Shown: piece after piece, positions 25,913 through 38,987 of the stretch
Numbering within the stretch: the first letter of the stretch is position 1
Layout: every line of letters starts with the position of its first letter
Source: Diprion similis
Lineage: Eukaryota; Arthropoda; Insecta; Hymenoptera; Diprionidae
Assembly: GCF_021155765.1 (NCBI RefSeq)
Contig: NC_060110.1
Span: 23,706,001 to 23,770,000 of the forward strand
DNA length: 64,000 nt
Reading direction: 5' to 3'
Made by a program: the position numbers and the translations under genes
The notes under the pieces: model-generated
What the model was told of the DNA's origin: nothing
Seen by the model: only the letters and a program-made list of their open reading frames with translations
Database searches by the model: none

Positions 25913-26646
25913 CCTTAAACACCATCAGTCTGTATATTACTGAATTGAAATCACGAAAAATGCGTTTACAAAAATTGAGGCAATGAATAACTTCGGATAC
26001 TAAATTTAGTGAATATATTCTTCAATTTCTGATTAATACGGTCTTTAGTTATCATAACTTTCAGTCGATAAACTTTACATAATTGATGATCGGAGTGTAG
26101 CTAATATACTCAAGCTACTGAAAAATTTATTCAATATTTATAAGTTGAATCAAAATGAAACACTGATTAAAGAAGTGAATTTTCTTTAATTCAGATGTTC
26201 CCAATTTTTGTATTCATTGCGAAAAAAAGTGATTGTCATCCTTGAAAATACCGATATATGCGGCGGAATATAATTACATATTACATTACAACTCAGACAG
26301 GAATTTCAGATTTTTCGTACAAATCTGTGTCAAACAAATGATCAAAGTTATTTAAAACGAAATTGTTGGTTTTTTTTCTAAGTAGTAGTAATAGTAAAGA
26401 ATTGGGGTGAGGTAATAATTTGTTTTTTAGGAGCCCAATACAATTCGTCTTCACGTAAAACGATGGCAGAAGTTATCGGAATTAGTGATTGTGCTTGGCG
26501 CCTCCCTGAAAGAGATCGACAACAGATGGGCTGATGGTAAGGGGCTGTTGGCTCACGAGTTCACGGCTGCCCAGGTGAAGCAGCTAATTAGAGCTCTCTT
26601 CCAAAACACTGATCGCAGATCTATGTTACTCGCTAGCATCAAGTGA
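21862..26646 (+). CDS. Zw10: ZW10 kinetochore / ER-Golgi tethering protein
   Basis: Ten exons: 21862-21898, 22312-22514, 22640-23447, 23538-23686, 23778-23878, 23980-24155, 24277-24483, 24868-25005, 25502-25635 and 26431-26646; 722 aa, near the family's size (human about 780). It starts MSSFLADILVTAGKFEKIDL, and the N-terminal part is helical and coiled-coil-like. Landmarks include LFHNNCMYLAHHL, GSECFLEHMKYQR, and the diagnostic C-terminus DNRWADGKGLLAHEF followed by KQLIRALFQNTDRRS. ZW10 works in the RZZ complex, recruiting dynein and checkpoint proteins to kinetochores, and in the NRZ tether for Golgi-to-ER vesicles. Exon 7 starts at 24277; an upstream ATG at 24258 in the same frame is intronic. 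A poly(A) signal at 26674 implies a very short 3' UTR. Confidence 0.94.
25883..25912. repeat. Poly(T) tract of 30 in ZW10 intron 9
   Basis: Thirty uninterrupted T on the plus strand within the 795-nt intron before the last exon. Confidence 0.95.
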
Positions 26647-29600
26647 TGCTTCTCTGTATGTGATAAGCATTAGAATAAAAAATAAAAAAAACATTTTTTC
26701 ATTTATATATAAGACATAAACATGCATTAATTTTTCCAAAACCCTTAAATGTGGTGTGAAAAGCTTATGAAGTTGAAGATAATTCTGAGGTATAATATTG
26801 GATAATCTCAATACTAGCAATTTTATTCCAAATACTTTTAGGTAATGACACAATAGCTTTAAATGTTGTGCAACTCGATCATTTTCATGTTATTTACTTG
26901 AATACTTTCTGGCAATTCTACAAAATACTTCATTGTGAGTCAGAAACGCGCTTAAAACAGATTTATACACACATTAACACTATTCACACACAAACTCAGT
27001 CGCTCAAAAATTATTTTTAACTTTCAACACTTTAATTCATCCTTATTTTTACGTCACAATACTTACATTGTATAGTTTCCTCTTGAAACTTACTTAAGCG
27101 ATGCATCAGGTCAAGGAAATTCTGATTCTTTTAGTGACGATTAATTGCAACAATTTTTCGTGCTTTGTGTGAGAAAATTTCTTACCAAAAGCTGGTCTTT
27201 AAATTATATGTATGCTTCCTCTTCAAATTCTAGCAAACCCAGTCATACTGTTTTCGTTCGAAAACTTTCAACCATGTGTGAAAAAAGATCTCTGACAAGC
27301 TGGCTATCTGCACGACGTAACTTTGAAACTATTCTCAACGAGTCGGAATATTTGATTAATCAATGAAATTCTCCGTTGCGCTTTGAAATCGATTTAATTA
27401 GTGCGTCACAATGTGCGAAGAAATGCTCGAATGTTTTTTGTTTCATCGGTCAATTGATAAATAATTTATCTTTTTTGCTTTCCTTATTTTCGTAGAAACG
27501 TTGATTTAGAGCAAAACTTTACTCGAAGATAGATCATTCTTTTTTCTTTTGTTTTTTGCTCGGTTTGCTCTTCACGTATATTTTTCGTTTGAATGTCAAA
27601 TATGAAAATTCTGGACTTTGCTCATCTTTCGAAATATTCATATATCGCCAAACTCTTGAGGTATTTAAGTAACACTGTTCAATAAAGTAGACAGAGATAG
27701 TGGGCAGGCAGACAGGCAGGCAGGGGTGGCGGGCAGTGGTGTGCGCAAGTTATTTAATTCTTTTTCCATTTTGAAATAGTAATTTACAGACGATTAAAAC
27801 ATTATTGCGAAGATATTGGTGTTTTCTTTTCAATTAATTTGTTCGGCTAGGTACGACAGATCACAAAAGTCATCGCAGTTTGTAAAGTCTGTTTCATTTT
27901 CTATGAATGAATATTTCGTCGAATTGCGTTTTTTTTTTTCTCCCAAATGTCCATTCCTTTTTTCGGCATAATACCAACCATGTAGATATATAGATATTGC
28001 TACATAAATATGTATGTCCTATTTATATTTTGATTTTTTAACAAGCGGCGAAAATGTGAGACGAAAAAAATTAAGGGAAGAAGTTTATATAAATAGATAT
28101 ATTTATATATTTGATACGTCATGTATGCCAGTGGCTTTTGAATCAGCTCCAAAACTTAGTGAATTTTTGTGGCCAGCCGTACGATACGATACGTTAAATC
28201 CATTGTCTTGGTACAATACGCTGATTGATGTATTTATTATCATTCCTTTTTGTACGTATATAAAAAACATTTCTATCATTACGAATAGTAAATAAATGTT
28301 GTTCAATATTTACTTGAATATTATAAAATTGTAGTATTTAACTGTTTATTCACCTTCAACAACAATAACGGTATTCTGGTTTCCGACTTTAAAAATAATC
28401 TCGCGAAGTATCACTACTTGTAATTAATTGAAAAAAAATTTGACTGTCTAAAAATAAAGATGGGAAGAAAAATATATTTACCAATCAGTTTCTACCGCAA
28501 AGCGGTGATTGTCGGAAAGTTTTTTCTCCAGAGTGCGATGGTGCAATGATTTTTATACGCTTCTTTTGAAGCAAACGATGTATAGTTAACTGTCAAATTA
28601 CGATTATTATTATTATTTTTATTAGCCATGCAGCTCTACGACATCCTGTATCAAACTTTCAGAGCAAATGCTCAGTTTTTGTCATATATGAAAAAAAAAA
28701 AAAAAATACACGAATGTTATTCATTCCTTTTTCAGATTATTTGCTCTGCTTTTCACGCTGATTTGGATTGTTCGTCATTCTTATAGAAACGTAGATATGA
28801 GAACACAAATAACACATTGGCCACAAACTAGCTAGTAAGTAGACGCATTGTTTTTCTTTTTTTTCTTTTTCCTTTTTTCATGGAAAATATCGAAGAAGCA
28901 TTGGCAGGCTATATATGTATATGTATACGTAAACGAGAATATAAGATGTGAAATAATATGTTTCGTTTTGTTGTTGGTTTTTAGCGTAAATTGTAATATG
29001 TAATTAAACTTGTATATGTACATATATCGCTGCGTAGATTGGACAGAACGTAGTCGTCGAAGGCGGGTTGTTGAATGGCCCGCAGTTCATAGTGGTAACG
29101 CAGCGTAGTTCATTTATGTGCATTCACGCAGATGACGATGACTGTGAACATGGGAAGTGCAAAACAGGGTTTCACATTACTTTCGGCTGACAGTTAGTTA
29201 GACGACGTCTTTTCACTAACAGACGGTCTTTATTTACCATAGAGATCATCACCTGAGCATAGATCTCTGCGCATGCACCTGCCGATTCCGATAATAAATA
29301 ATAATTGATCGGCATCAAACTGCCCCTTTACCATAATTACTCATGCATATTTTCACCCACTTTTCAATACAACCGCCAGAGTCTATCATCCAATTTCATA
29401 AATTCTGCACAAGGGGAAACTCAATTGTAGAATCAGTTCAGTCAGTGCGCAAATTTTACTCATTCTTTCATCTTCACAAATTTATACTTCAAACAGATGC
29501 TGCTTGCTGCTGGGCGACTACTCGTGAACTGGTGGGGTAGAGAGAAAAAAAGAAAAAAAAAAAAAATCGAAAAAAAAAAATCGACTATGTACAAATTCAA

Positions 29601-31865
29601 ATTTTCTCCAAAGTTAATTACTGGTTTTTTAATATGGAATTCTAGTTCTTCGAAATATCAATGGGAGTGAAAGGGTGCTTGAATTCTCGAAAACCCCAGG
29701 GTGTGAAACAAATGCGACACGTAACGTGAATAAATTTTTTCTGCATTTACCACTCGGAAGTTGATATATTCCACAATAAACTTATGTGTTCGGAAGAATA
29801 ACAATTTTTCTCCAGTTTCATATTCATTGTGAAATATATTACTGGACAAATGTAACGACATTCTATACTTAATTGATCTTGAAAATGACAAAAAACTAGG
29901 GTTTCTTACGGTTGTTTGAGAAACTGTAACTTTTTCAAATTATCCCTTATTTTCATTCATCCTTGCAATTTGATTCGTTTTTCACAAAGGGTTAGTGGGA
30001 AAATGAAATAGCTGGTATTCAAAATTGGGTAACAACGATCAGGTCGTGTTCGTATTTTTTAGGTTTATCAAATTAAGATGTTACAAATGATCAATTGTTA
30101 TTGAAAAGTTTTTATGGAACTGATGCGAAAACTTTTAGAAATGTAATCCGTTGTTGAATATACAAATATAATTCCGAAGTACCTGATTGTTTGTTGACTA
30201 GTGTGATGACCCAAAACTGCGGCCCTCATTTGCGCGATCGTCATTGTAGCCAGAACGGGATGTGTCGCGTGGGCTGCAAACACATCCCAAAACATTCCAC
30301 AGGAAAATTTAACCACTCGATTGGAAACTGTTCAATTTCACATTTATGTGATCACATACCCGATCGATTCACAACCCTGTTCATTTTTCATTCTAGTTTT
30401 CAGTATACAAAAATTTCCAAGTTTCAGTATTCTCAATGTTCAGAAACCTTTCCTTCTTTAAAATTTTCCAACAACCATCATCGAATAATAAATAGTTTTG
30501 GATATGTGCCCAGCCAGCAGTGCGCAATCATCAACATGTACACATTTTTTTTTATAGACGGAGAAAAAAAATTATTCAGAAATAAATTCTACGATTCTAA
30601 CAACAGCCGTCCTCAAATTTTTCATCACCAAACACATTCATAAAGAAGAAATAAAATACTTTGTACTTTTGTCTATCAGATGAGGAGTTTTTTTTAGACA
30701 TCCAGATTTAGTTAAAAAAATTATCAGTTTTCTTTTTTTGTAATGGTCGAGTTTGATTTGTGTTTTCGAAATCTATGTGGTAGCAAGTCTGCTCGTGGTT
30801 TCAACAATTTCCCCATTTTGTTGATGACCGTTGACGGATATTATTCAGAAATTAAACATTCGAGATATACCACAGAGCGTAGAATTGATAAATGTTTGAG
30901 TATTGTTCAGATACTCGAGAAGAGGTATCGTGAACTACTTGTGTTTTATTAACAAGAATCGATCGAAGAACATCTGTTATTATTTTTAACCTTAATTTGC
31001 CATTTGTCATGCGTCTTTTAACGGCAAAGTTTTTCGACGATTAATCGAAGACCACTTTTTTAATTTGCCTTGTTGTTTTTTGCTCACTACATATTCGCTG
31101 AAGTTAGTAGCTCCTGTTTAGTCGAAGAACATGTAAATGAAGTTTGCCAGAATGCTTCGGAGTAAAGTATAATGACGTCGAAGATTGCTTTCGTCGATTA
31201 ATCACAGGACAAATTTTCAACGTAGTGTCCGATTCCGAAAATACAGTAAGTAGCACTTTTCTTTTATGTGTAAAATGAAAAGAGAAAAAGAAGGAGACTA
31301 AAGAAATGAACTTAATCTCTCGACCTCTGCACACTACAGCATATCAATACCAAAAAGTATTCAAAATAGATTTGTTCATTGTTTCATAAATACTTTTATC
31401 AAAAGTAGTCACACTCCAAAAGGGAATGTCTATTGCCAACATCATTATGTCATTATGAGACTATAATCTAGGGTGAAAATAACTGTTGTCATACAATGCC
31501 AAATCGAATGGAAGAACCAATGAAAAAATAAATTCAAAACTAAAGCTAGACAAAAAGAACCCTCAAATTGAGAGATTTCTGGCAAATGCGAATCGGATAA
31601 GTAAAGATAAGAGATGATTTTGTGCTTTTTGAAACCCCATTGACAACATTCCGATCTCATCGCAGTTGCAGCATTGCATACAATTTGATGACTAGTAACA
31701 GACAGACTCTTATTAGGGAAGCCAACCATCTTTGACGTATTTGATATATTGGTTGATTCATTGAGAGATGCGTATGCGTATATCAGTTGACAGTATAATT
31801 TAGTTGCTTTTAGTTTAGTTTTGCATAATTTTTCTTTTGTTTTACGAAGGAATGATCGTTTGTAC
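26647..31865. other. Gene-poor 5.2 kb stretch between convergent ZW10 and Rsf1-like genes
   Basis: AT-rich, with several homopolymer runs (A runs at about 28690 and 29547) and a GGCAGG-type simple repeat at about 27703-27738. Short open frames are scattered, none with a recognisable domain or splice partners. It probably contains the Rsf1-like 3' UTR and possibly its final coding exon or exons. Confidence 0.45.
26674..26679 (+). terminator. Poly(A) signal of ZW10
   Basis: AATAAA 28 nt after the stop codon, directly followed by a second AATAAA-like repeat. Confidence 0.6.
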
Positions 31866-32500
31866 CTGCCACGCCCAGCCGGAGATCGACTGCGATACCT
31901 CGACGATCCGTTGTCCCTGCCGCTGTAGTAGTCACTGCCACTACCACCACCCCCACCACCACCACCACTACTGCCGTAGCTGTCGCGGCTGTAGCTGTCT
32001 CGACTTCCGTAGCCGCCCCCGCCGCTGCTGCGACTAGAGCTGTAGTCGTCGCCAAAACGGCCTCGGCCCCTACCACCACCCCCACTGCCTCTGCTTCCGC
32101 GATATCCGCCTCCGCCGCCACGATCTCCGTAGCTGCTGCCACCCCCTCTGTAGCCCCCTCCGTTTCCACCCCTAGATCCGAACCCCCTACTACCCCCGCT
32201 GCCTCCCCGACTCCCTCTGAAACCGCCGCCGCCTCCTCCTCTACTACCCCCACGGCCTCGACCCCGTGATATTTCAACTCTGAGCTTTGCCCCCATTATC
32301 TCTGTCCCGTTCATATTGTCGCAGGCTACTTCCGCCTCGTCTTCGTTTAGGAATTCGATAAAGGCAAAACCTGGTGGGTTGAAGGCCACCCAGACTTTGT
32401 TCAGTTTTCCAAACTTCTCAAACTCCACCTGTAAGTCTTCCTTCTTGATGCCTTCGTTTAGACCACCCACGTACACTCGCGTGTAACCTTCCGAACCCAT
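31866..32500 (-). CDS. Rsf1: Rsf1-like RRM splicing factor (main coding exon; 3' end uncertain)
   Basis: The minus-strand frame starts at ATG 32500, 10 nt inside a splice acceptor (CTCCAG ending at 32510), so upstream exons are non-coding. The RRM covers about residues 8-80, with RNP2 VYVGGL at 9-14 and RNP1 GFAFIEF at 44-50. It continues through VAFNPPG and LRVEISRGRGRG into a long Gly/Arg/Ser-rich tail ending RSRSPAGR. Order and spacing match insect Rsf1, a nuclear factor that binds SR proteins and represses splicing. A donor-like AG|GTACAA ends the exon at 31866, and a downstream exon would then finish the protein. Without that splice the frame continues to a stop at 31445, adding a Lys-rich extension of UTR-like composition that I consider less likely. 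Confidence 0.82.
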
Positions 32501-34011
32501 CTTGTTCACCTGGAGATAATAAATTTTTTCATTCAACATCAAAGAAGCGTAGTTTTGGGTGTAAATCAATCAGAAATTAAATTTTATCTCAACTTTTTCA
32601 CCTCAATTTTACGCAACTTACTAAAAATTTGAAATCCATTTGTGAAAATAACCAAAACGGAATTAATGGAAAGTATCTTTTCACTGCTGAATGTTTTTTA
32701 ACTACAAGTTTATTACAAAATTAAATATTGTGGTAACGCATTATAGTTGCAACTTTCACATGCTTACGTTTAGATAAGATTCTCAATTTTCTATAACTTG
32801 ATAAACAATCTAGACTTAAGATTACCTGATATCCTATCATTTTCAAAATTAAACTGTAATCTAAGAATTACCAAGACAATTGAATACCCTAAATAAATAA
32901 TAGCAAAACATGACTATCGGACATTCAAGTATGAGTATCTATAGAATACCATTCTTTCAAGCATAAAGTGATTTATCAATGGCTAGGATATTCGGAAGAT
33001 TATTTTTGGTCCACAAACTTTGCTTTTCACAGCTCAAAGAGTGTTAATATCATTAGAGTACGTAAAAAAAGGGAATGATAAAATCTAAGTAGCAGTTGAA
33101 AAATCCCTACATTGTAATCTGATTTTCATTGGAATGCAAAGTCCTAGAAGTGTGTTGAAGCGCAAAATAAGTTAGGAACAGGTGTGCATTTTAATAGACA
33201 GATAGTTAAAGTCTATGGCTATGTCTATGTATAGAGGGCAGATGTACGAGTTGAATATTTAAACCAGGAACCAGGCAGACAAGACAGCTTGACCCAGCCA
33301 AATATTAGTTAGTAGATACACATGTCTATAAACAGAAACACACAGATACGTCGGTTTCCTTTCTCATTCATGTATAGATATGCAAATGATAGGAGGACGG
33401 AAAAGTGTACAGCGCTTGCTTGGCAGGGTGTTAAGACATTGCTGTAGCAATTAATGATACCAAAAAAAGACAAACCGCAGTTATATCCGGGGCATAAATC
33501 AACTGGGAGAAACCTATAGGAACGGATTTATTTATCGCTGAGTTTATCATCGTCATCTACAATGAGGAGAGTTGGTGCAGCGAAAAAAAAAAAAAAAAGA
33601 TACGCGTTAAGGCGACGCTTTGCACCTTTTTTACCGACTGAAATTGCCTTAGTTATAATTATTTCGATTATTCATGAACACTGATGTGAAATAAACACTT
33701 TTGCTGCATCTCTCCTGCGGAAATAGATTACCGAACACTAACGTATTCGGCGTAATTGTGAAATAGAATTAATTACTTGTCGAAATGTCGGTCTTGCTTC
33801 GTGTGCACAAAAATGGCGACTCATACCGCGGATTTTATATATTATTGGGAGAGAAATACACGCGCATAAAACGAAGCGAAGCACGATGTTTGCCAATGTT
33901 GCTTATACTTGTGAATAAAGTCAACGTTTATTGCACTTCAACCCGCCCAAAATTAATAGAATAGTTGAGTATCTTTCAATTGTCATAATTGAACTAGGCA
34001 GAGTATTGGTG

Positions 34012-34040
34012 TTTTTTTTTTTTTTTTTTTTTTTTTTTTT
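34012..34040. repeat. Poly(T) tract of 29
   Basis: Twenty-nine uninterrupted T in the Rsf1-MED17 intergenic region. Confidence 0.95.
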
Positions 34041-34711
34041 CTTTTGCTGCGCTTCCGAATCGCAACTTTTATACGAAATTACACTATTCCTGACGTATCG
34101 CTAAATTCGATATATCTTGAATTCCGGATTTCGATGTATTTCTTCTACTGCAGCCTTAATTAATTAGATACCGAAATCCATCGGTGAGCATAGCAACGCG
34201 GCACAGAGTAATATTTACACATTAGCTCTCAAGTTTAGATTCTTAAACCGTCTTGATTTTTTGCACCTGGCTGCGACATACGCAGGCATTTTATCATGGA
34301 AGGATAATACCGCTCAACCAGTTTAACAGACGGAAAATGCGATTTGGAAATCAAGAATTTGGGCGCGTAGAAAGTTGTTCCAAAATGGATGTTGCCAGGC
34401 AGTGATTGCCGGCGGGGCAAAGTGGACGACGGATAGTGAATTCTGTTAGCAGCGCGGATTGAGAGAACACTTCTAAATCGAGGTAGGGTTACGGGGAATG
34501 CAAGCTCAATTGTACAGGAATAAGACTCATACTTACGGTATTTGGAACTGCGGATCTTCAGAAATTCACAAAATAATATCAAACCGTCACGTGAAGAAAT
34601 ACGTAGACACCGTTCACAACAGCAAGGAAGACGCCGCAGGGAAGCGCGGGTACCAACGAATCAATACAGGACGCAAAACGGGGTTCGCGCCGCTTCTATC
34701 ACAGTCTTTTA

Positions 34712-34724
34712 CTGGCGCCATCTA
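34712..34724 (-). promoter_or_regulatory. CTCF-core-like motif
   Basis: The minus strand reads TAGATGGCGCCAG, sharing TAGATGGCGCCA with the site at 8726-8740. It lies about 460 bp upstream of the MED17 start. Motif match only. Confidence 0.35.
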
Positions 34725-35182
34725 CACTCTCAAACCCAGGCGCACATCGTGATTTTATTCAGCTATTTCTCCCTGTCATTTCCCGCTCATTATTCAAATT
34801 GATTTTTGAAAACGCGAATACTTGTGAATCACAGCGATATTTCATATTTTACAGTTCCAAGTCACTTCGTTGATGAAGATTGGACTTTATTCCATTCAAA
34901 GAGATGATTTTTCATTCGACAAAACAGCATTGGGTTATGAGCGCAGGAGTGCGTATGAGTGGTGCGTATGCATTTATCGAAACGATTTAAAATCCTGAAG
35001 ATTGAAGGAATGTCGGTGATGATGACACCACGCATGATACGAATAAAATAATTGACTAACAAGCGCATAAAAACACTTGTTCGACAATCTTATCGCAGTC
35101 TCATATAATTCAATCGATCTATCGAACTAGCCGCTGACAATTGACATACTTCAGTTTACAAATTTAGCACTTTAAAACAACA

Positions 35183-38100
35183 ATGGCGTATTCTGTGAAT
35201 ATATCAGTCGAAGCACCGATAGAAAATCAAATCCAAGAAATTACCTACGATGGACAGGAGATATATCAGGCGTAAGGAACCTTGTAAACTATAATTCATT
35301 TAATTATCTTCAAATTGGTTCATTCGTACAATGGCACTTCGAACGCTATTGTACTTGATCTTGTCATAACCTCAAAATACTCTAGTTCGTCTCTTAAATT
35401 CCAACCGGTCAGAATGAGGATCCATTATTTATTACATACTGCAATATAGATTCATTTTTCTTGATCGAATTATATCCGAGTAAATAATACGTATATTATG
35501 CAAAAAAAAAACAAAAAACAATCATGTGACAGCTGTCAGATTCATTCAGGGTGTTCGTAAAAAATGGTTATTGTACATTTTTACGAAACTTTTATGTCTT
35601 TGGCTAATGTAGAAGATCGAAAGAAATCGAAATTCAATCTTCTGCTAGTTCAAATCTGAAAATGAAACTTCTATCCGACAAAACCCAAAAAAATAACTCT
35701 TTTACGTCATTCACCCATCTTACGGCCTATGTACATTTTTCACATATAATCAGAGCGACATTTATTCAGAACACAGATTTTTCTAGCCTGGAAAGCTGTA
35801 AAACTGGTCAAAAAATGTTAAAAATGAGATACAATACCCTAAAACAGTTGAATTGCTAATAAAAATCAATATTTCTCCAGGCCGCTCACTTTGTCTGAAA
35901 ACTTGGCAAAGATTGCGCAAAAAATCGACTTTAGTAAATCTAATGGTGATGAGGTGAAAAAGGAACCACCTGAGAACGGAGAAAAAAGTGAAGATGATTC
36001 TAAGGATCCAGCAGCCTTTCAGTCGTCCCTATGGCCCTGGGATAGTGTAAGAAATAAATTAAGGTCAGGAATCAATACTGGGCCTATAATATTGGGATAA
36101 TGACCGAATTCTCATTAAAACAATTAATCCAATTTGAAAAAATTATTACTCTGCAGAAACGCCCTCACAGAAGTTTGCGTTCTAGCTGACGTTCTTTCAA
36201 TAGTCAAGGAAAAAAAGTACATGGTTTTAGATCCTGTACCCCAAGAAGTACCTGACGTTAAACCTATGGTGCAAGTCTATGCTAGAAAAAAAGCTCTGTC
36301 AGGTGCTGGACAGGTGCTTCTTTTTGGTGCGGAGAGGTTGAGAAATTGCCAAAATGAATTGGCTAGAAGTCGAGCGACTCCTGATTTCCATATCGAACTT
36401 TTAAGACTCAGGCAGAACTGGCGGCTCAAAAAAGTTTCTAATTCTATTATTGGCGATCTTAGCTACCGCACAGGTATTTTAAATTACAATTCACATTGAA
36501 GCAGTGAAAACGAGATATTAAAATATCTTGAACAATGTACATTGTACTCAAGCAAATATATCTGGATAATTAATCAAATAATTCCGGTATTTCACGATTC
36601 TAGCTGGATCCAAGTATACGCAGACAGGAATGTTTGAGGTGACAAAAGCTGAGGAGGAAGAGAAGGCTTGGAGCAGTCCACCCGCATCGCCAAATCCGAA
36701 TTCTAGCAGCTCATCAAATTCCACACCCTCGCAATCACATCCTTCCTCAAATTCCAAGGTTAATCCTTCAGCGCTTCGCGTTACCATACCTAGTGAACTG
36801 CAAGGGGTTGCGTACATTGAAGTTCTCTGTCAAAAGGGTAATAAATTTTTCTGGCATTTCGACATAAGCTTTGCAGTGTATTAACGAAAATATGAAAAAA
36901 AAAATCTTAAACGATTTTTTCAGACCAGGAGGATTTGTGCAGTGCCAATATCAGCCTCTTAAACGGTGGCACGAATAGCTCTAACGCAGACATGCACTGG
37001 CAACAGAAACTGGAAGCAGCTCAAAATGTTCTATTCTGTAAAGAATTGTTTAGTCAACTAGCAAGGGAAGCTGTACATCTACGAGCTCCTATTCCTCACA
37101 TGGTTGTTGGCAATCAGATTATGGCGACGGTAAGGACAAATGTCAAAAAAATCTTTGCCGGCAAGTAACTAGGAAATACTGTGTAGACTATGTTAAGAAA
37201 TGTATTTCTAGAAAAATGGAAGGTGGACATTAAATGTTATTCATTAAAATGAAATGAACTTCTAGGTTCTCCCAGGCATACAACTTATTATTGGCTTGTG
37301 CCACAGCACAGGCAATGATAAGAAACCTTCGGCACCACCGCCACACAAAACAGAACATGACCATGTACTGGAACACTCGTTGCATCAATTACTACGAGAA
37401 GTTCACCACAAAAACACACATCATTCATTTCCCCATCCATCTTCAGGTCCTATAGGTCCAAGTAAAAGACGCTGTCTAGCAGGTCCAAATGCTGCAGACA
37501 GATATGAACTACTGGAGATGACGAAAAGGTGAATTGGCATCATGAGTACAATTTGAAAAAACTGTACTAGCATCTACATTGATTTTTCATCAATTTACAG
37601 CCAAACATTGCTGGAGCAGATCATTCAGCAAGCTCAACATTTCTTCATGCGGCTACGGACAGAGTACGTCTTGGACACAATAGCAAAAGAAGTTAAAGAC
37701 CCATTAATAGTTTCACACTGGAATGCCCTCAATTCTCCGACCCAGTCATGTGTCAAGATTAATATTTTGACGCACGGATACGACACCGTTTGTCGGACGT
37801 CGCTAGTTGTGCACGTGGGTGAGAAGTCTCTGAAATGCGTGTGCAGGGATGGACGAGTGATGCACATGAGCTACGAACCTCAGGAGTTACGGGATCTCAT
37901 TTTTTGTCAGGTTGGAAATTTCATTGAACCGCATTCAAGTTTAATTAAATTGAAGTGGTGTAAGGATACACGTGTAAACCTCTATTTCAATCTCAATTTC
38001 AGATCTATCAACATCAGATAACAGCTGTTCAAGCATTGGCCAAATGTATGGGCTGGCAGTTCTTGGCTAATAGTTCTCATTTGGGACTCGGGGCTGTCGA

Positions 38101-38467
38101 ACTGCTTGGTAATGCCAGTAGCTGCATACTAGCATCACCTATAGGAGACAGGTGGGGGACTTCGATATGCTTGTTCAGTATTCAAAGTCAAAAAATTAAA
38201 ATACAATTTAGATTAAAAGACATAAATCAATATAACAAAAAAATTTTCCTACTTAGAATGATTGCAGTCAGATGCGAGCCACAGACTGGAGTTCAAGTTG
38301 GAATAGCACATTCACCAAGAAAGGATTTCTTTCCCGGACAATTAGTGAGAGAGCGAAAGTGGGAGAACTTGGGAGGTTCATTCAAAGAAGTTAGGTGGGA
38401 CAAAATGGAGGGTAAAAATTTTTTGAATAAAATGGAGCTGTTGATGGCATCGCTGACTAGTTCTTAA
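35183..38467 (+). CDS. MED17: Mediator of RNA polymerase II transcription subunit 17
   Basis: Nine exons: 35183-35271, 35881-36063, 36157-36473, 36604-36837, 36924-37129, 37266-37528, 37601-37910, 38003-38151 and 38257-38467; 653 aa, essentially the human length (651). Diagnostic blocks in order: [115 protein letters not shown], and the C-terminal [23 protein letters not shown]17 is the scaffold of the Mediator head module linking activators to RNA polymerase II. Introns are short except intron 1 (609 nt). The gene is head-to-head with the Rsf1-like gene, and an AATAAA follows at about 38602. Confidence 0.96.
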
Positions 38468-38987
38468 CTCTCCAAGATTATACGAGTATCAGATTAAATT
38501 AAAGTTAGACATAGACAGTAAACGTAAACTCTATTTAATGTAATTAAATACCGATTATATGATTGTGATGGTGACGCGTGAGCATTGCATATTTGTTAAT
38601 CAATAAATTTATATACATCTTTTTCTCTAATTGATACAGACACTGATTTTAACCCATACTCTATATCCTACTCTATGTCAATATACCGGATTTGTCACTA
38701 AATCAAAGTAAGTCGATACGTTTCGTTGTGTATTTCTTTTTTCCAGATTGTTGAAGTTTCTGTTTCACATCGTTTTAAATATTCAAATTACCCGCCGCTG
38801 GTTTCCACATCCAATTTCCGAAAACAGACACCACTGACAGGTTGCCACGACTCGTGCATAACCTCCAAGTTAAAGTATGTTTAATTTGAACCGCTATATT
38901 CCCCATTGAGGATTATAATTTCGGGTTTCCTTATCACGAAGTTATTGTGTATGAATGTAATTTTATTTGCGACCCTTCCTGGTGGAC
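38468..38987. other. Spacer between MED17 and ERGIC2
   Basis: Only 520 bp between two genes on the same strand. It holds the MED17 poly(A) signal (about 38602) and the ERGIC2 promoter; nothing else was recognised. Confidence 0.5.

Larger units (their letters stand above)
32501..35182. other. Head-to-head region between Rsf1-like and MED17
   Basis: Holds the 5' intron and untranslated exon or exons of the Rsf1-like gene and the MED17 promoter. It contains a poly(T) run of 29 (34012-34040), an E-box CACGTG at 34588-34593 and a CTCF-like motif at 34712-34724. About 34400-34760 is more GC-rich than its surroundings and may be the promoter core. No coding exon was recognised. Confidence 0.5.

Noticed and set aside
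27703-27738. Possible CRISPR-like or short repeat array (GGCAGGCAGG)
   Set aside because: A short simple-sequence repeat in an animal genome with no spacer structure.
31810-32277. Minus-strand open frame rich in Ala/Val/Glu overlapping the Rsf1-like gene
   Set aside because: Shifted-frame reading of the Gly/Arg-repeat codons of the Rsf1-like tail; it lacks the RRM and is a compositional shadow.
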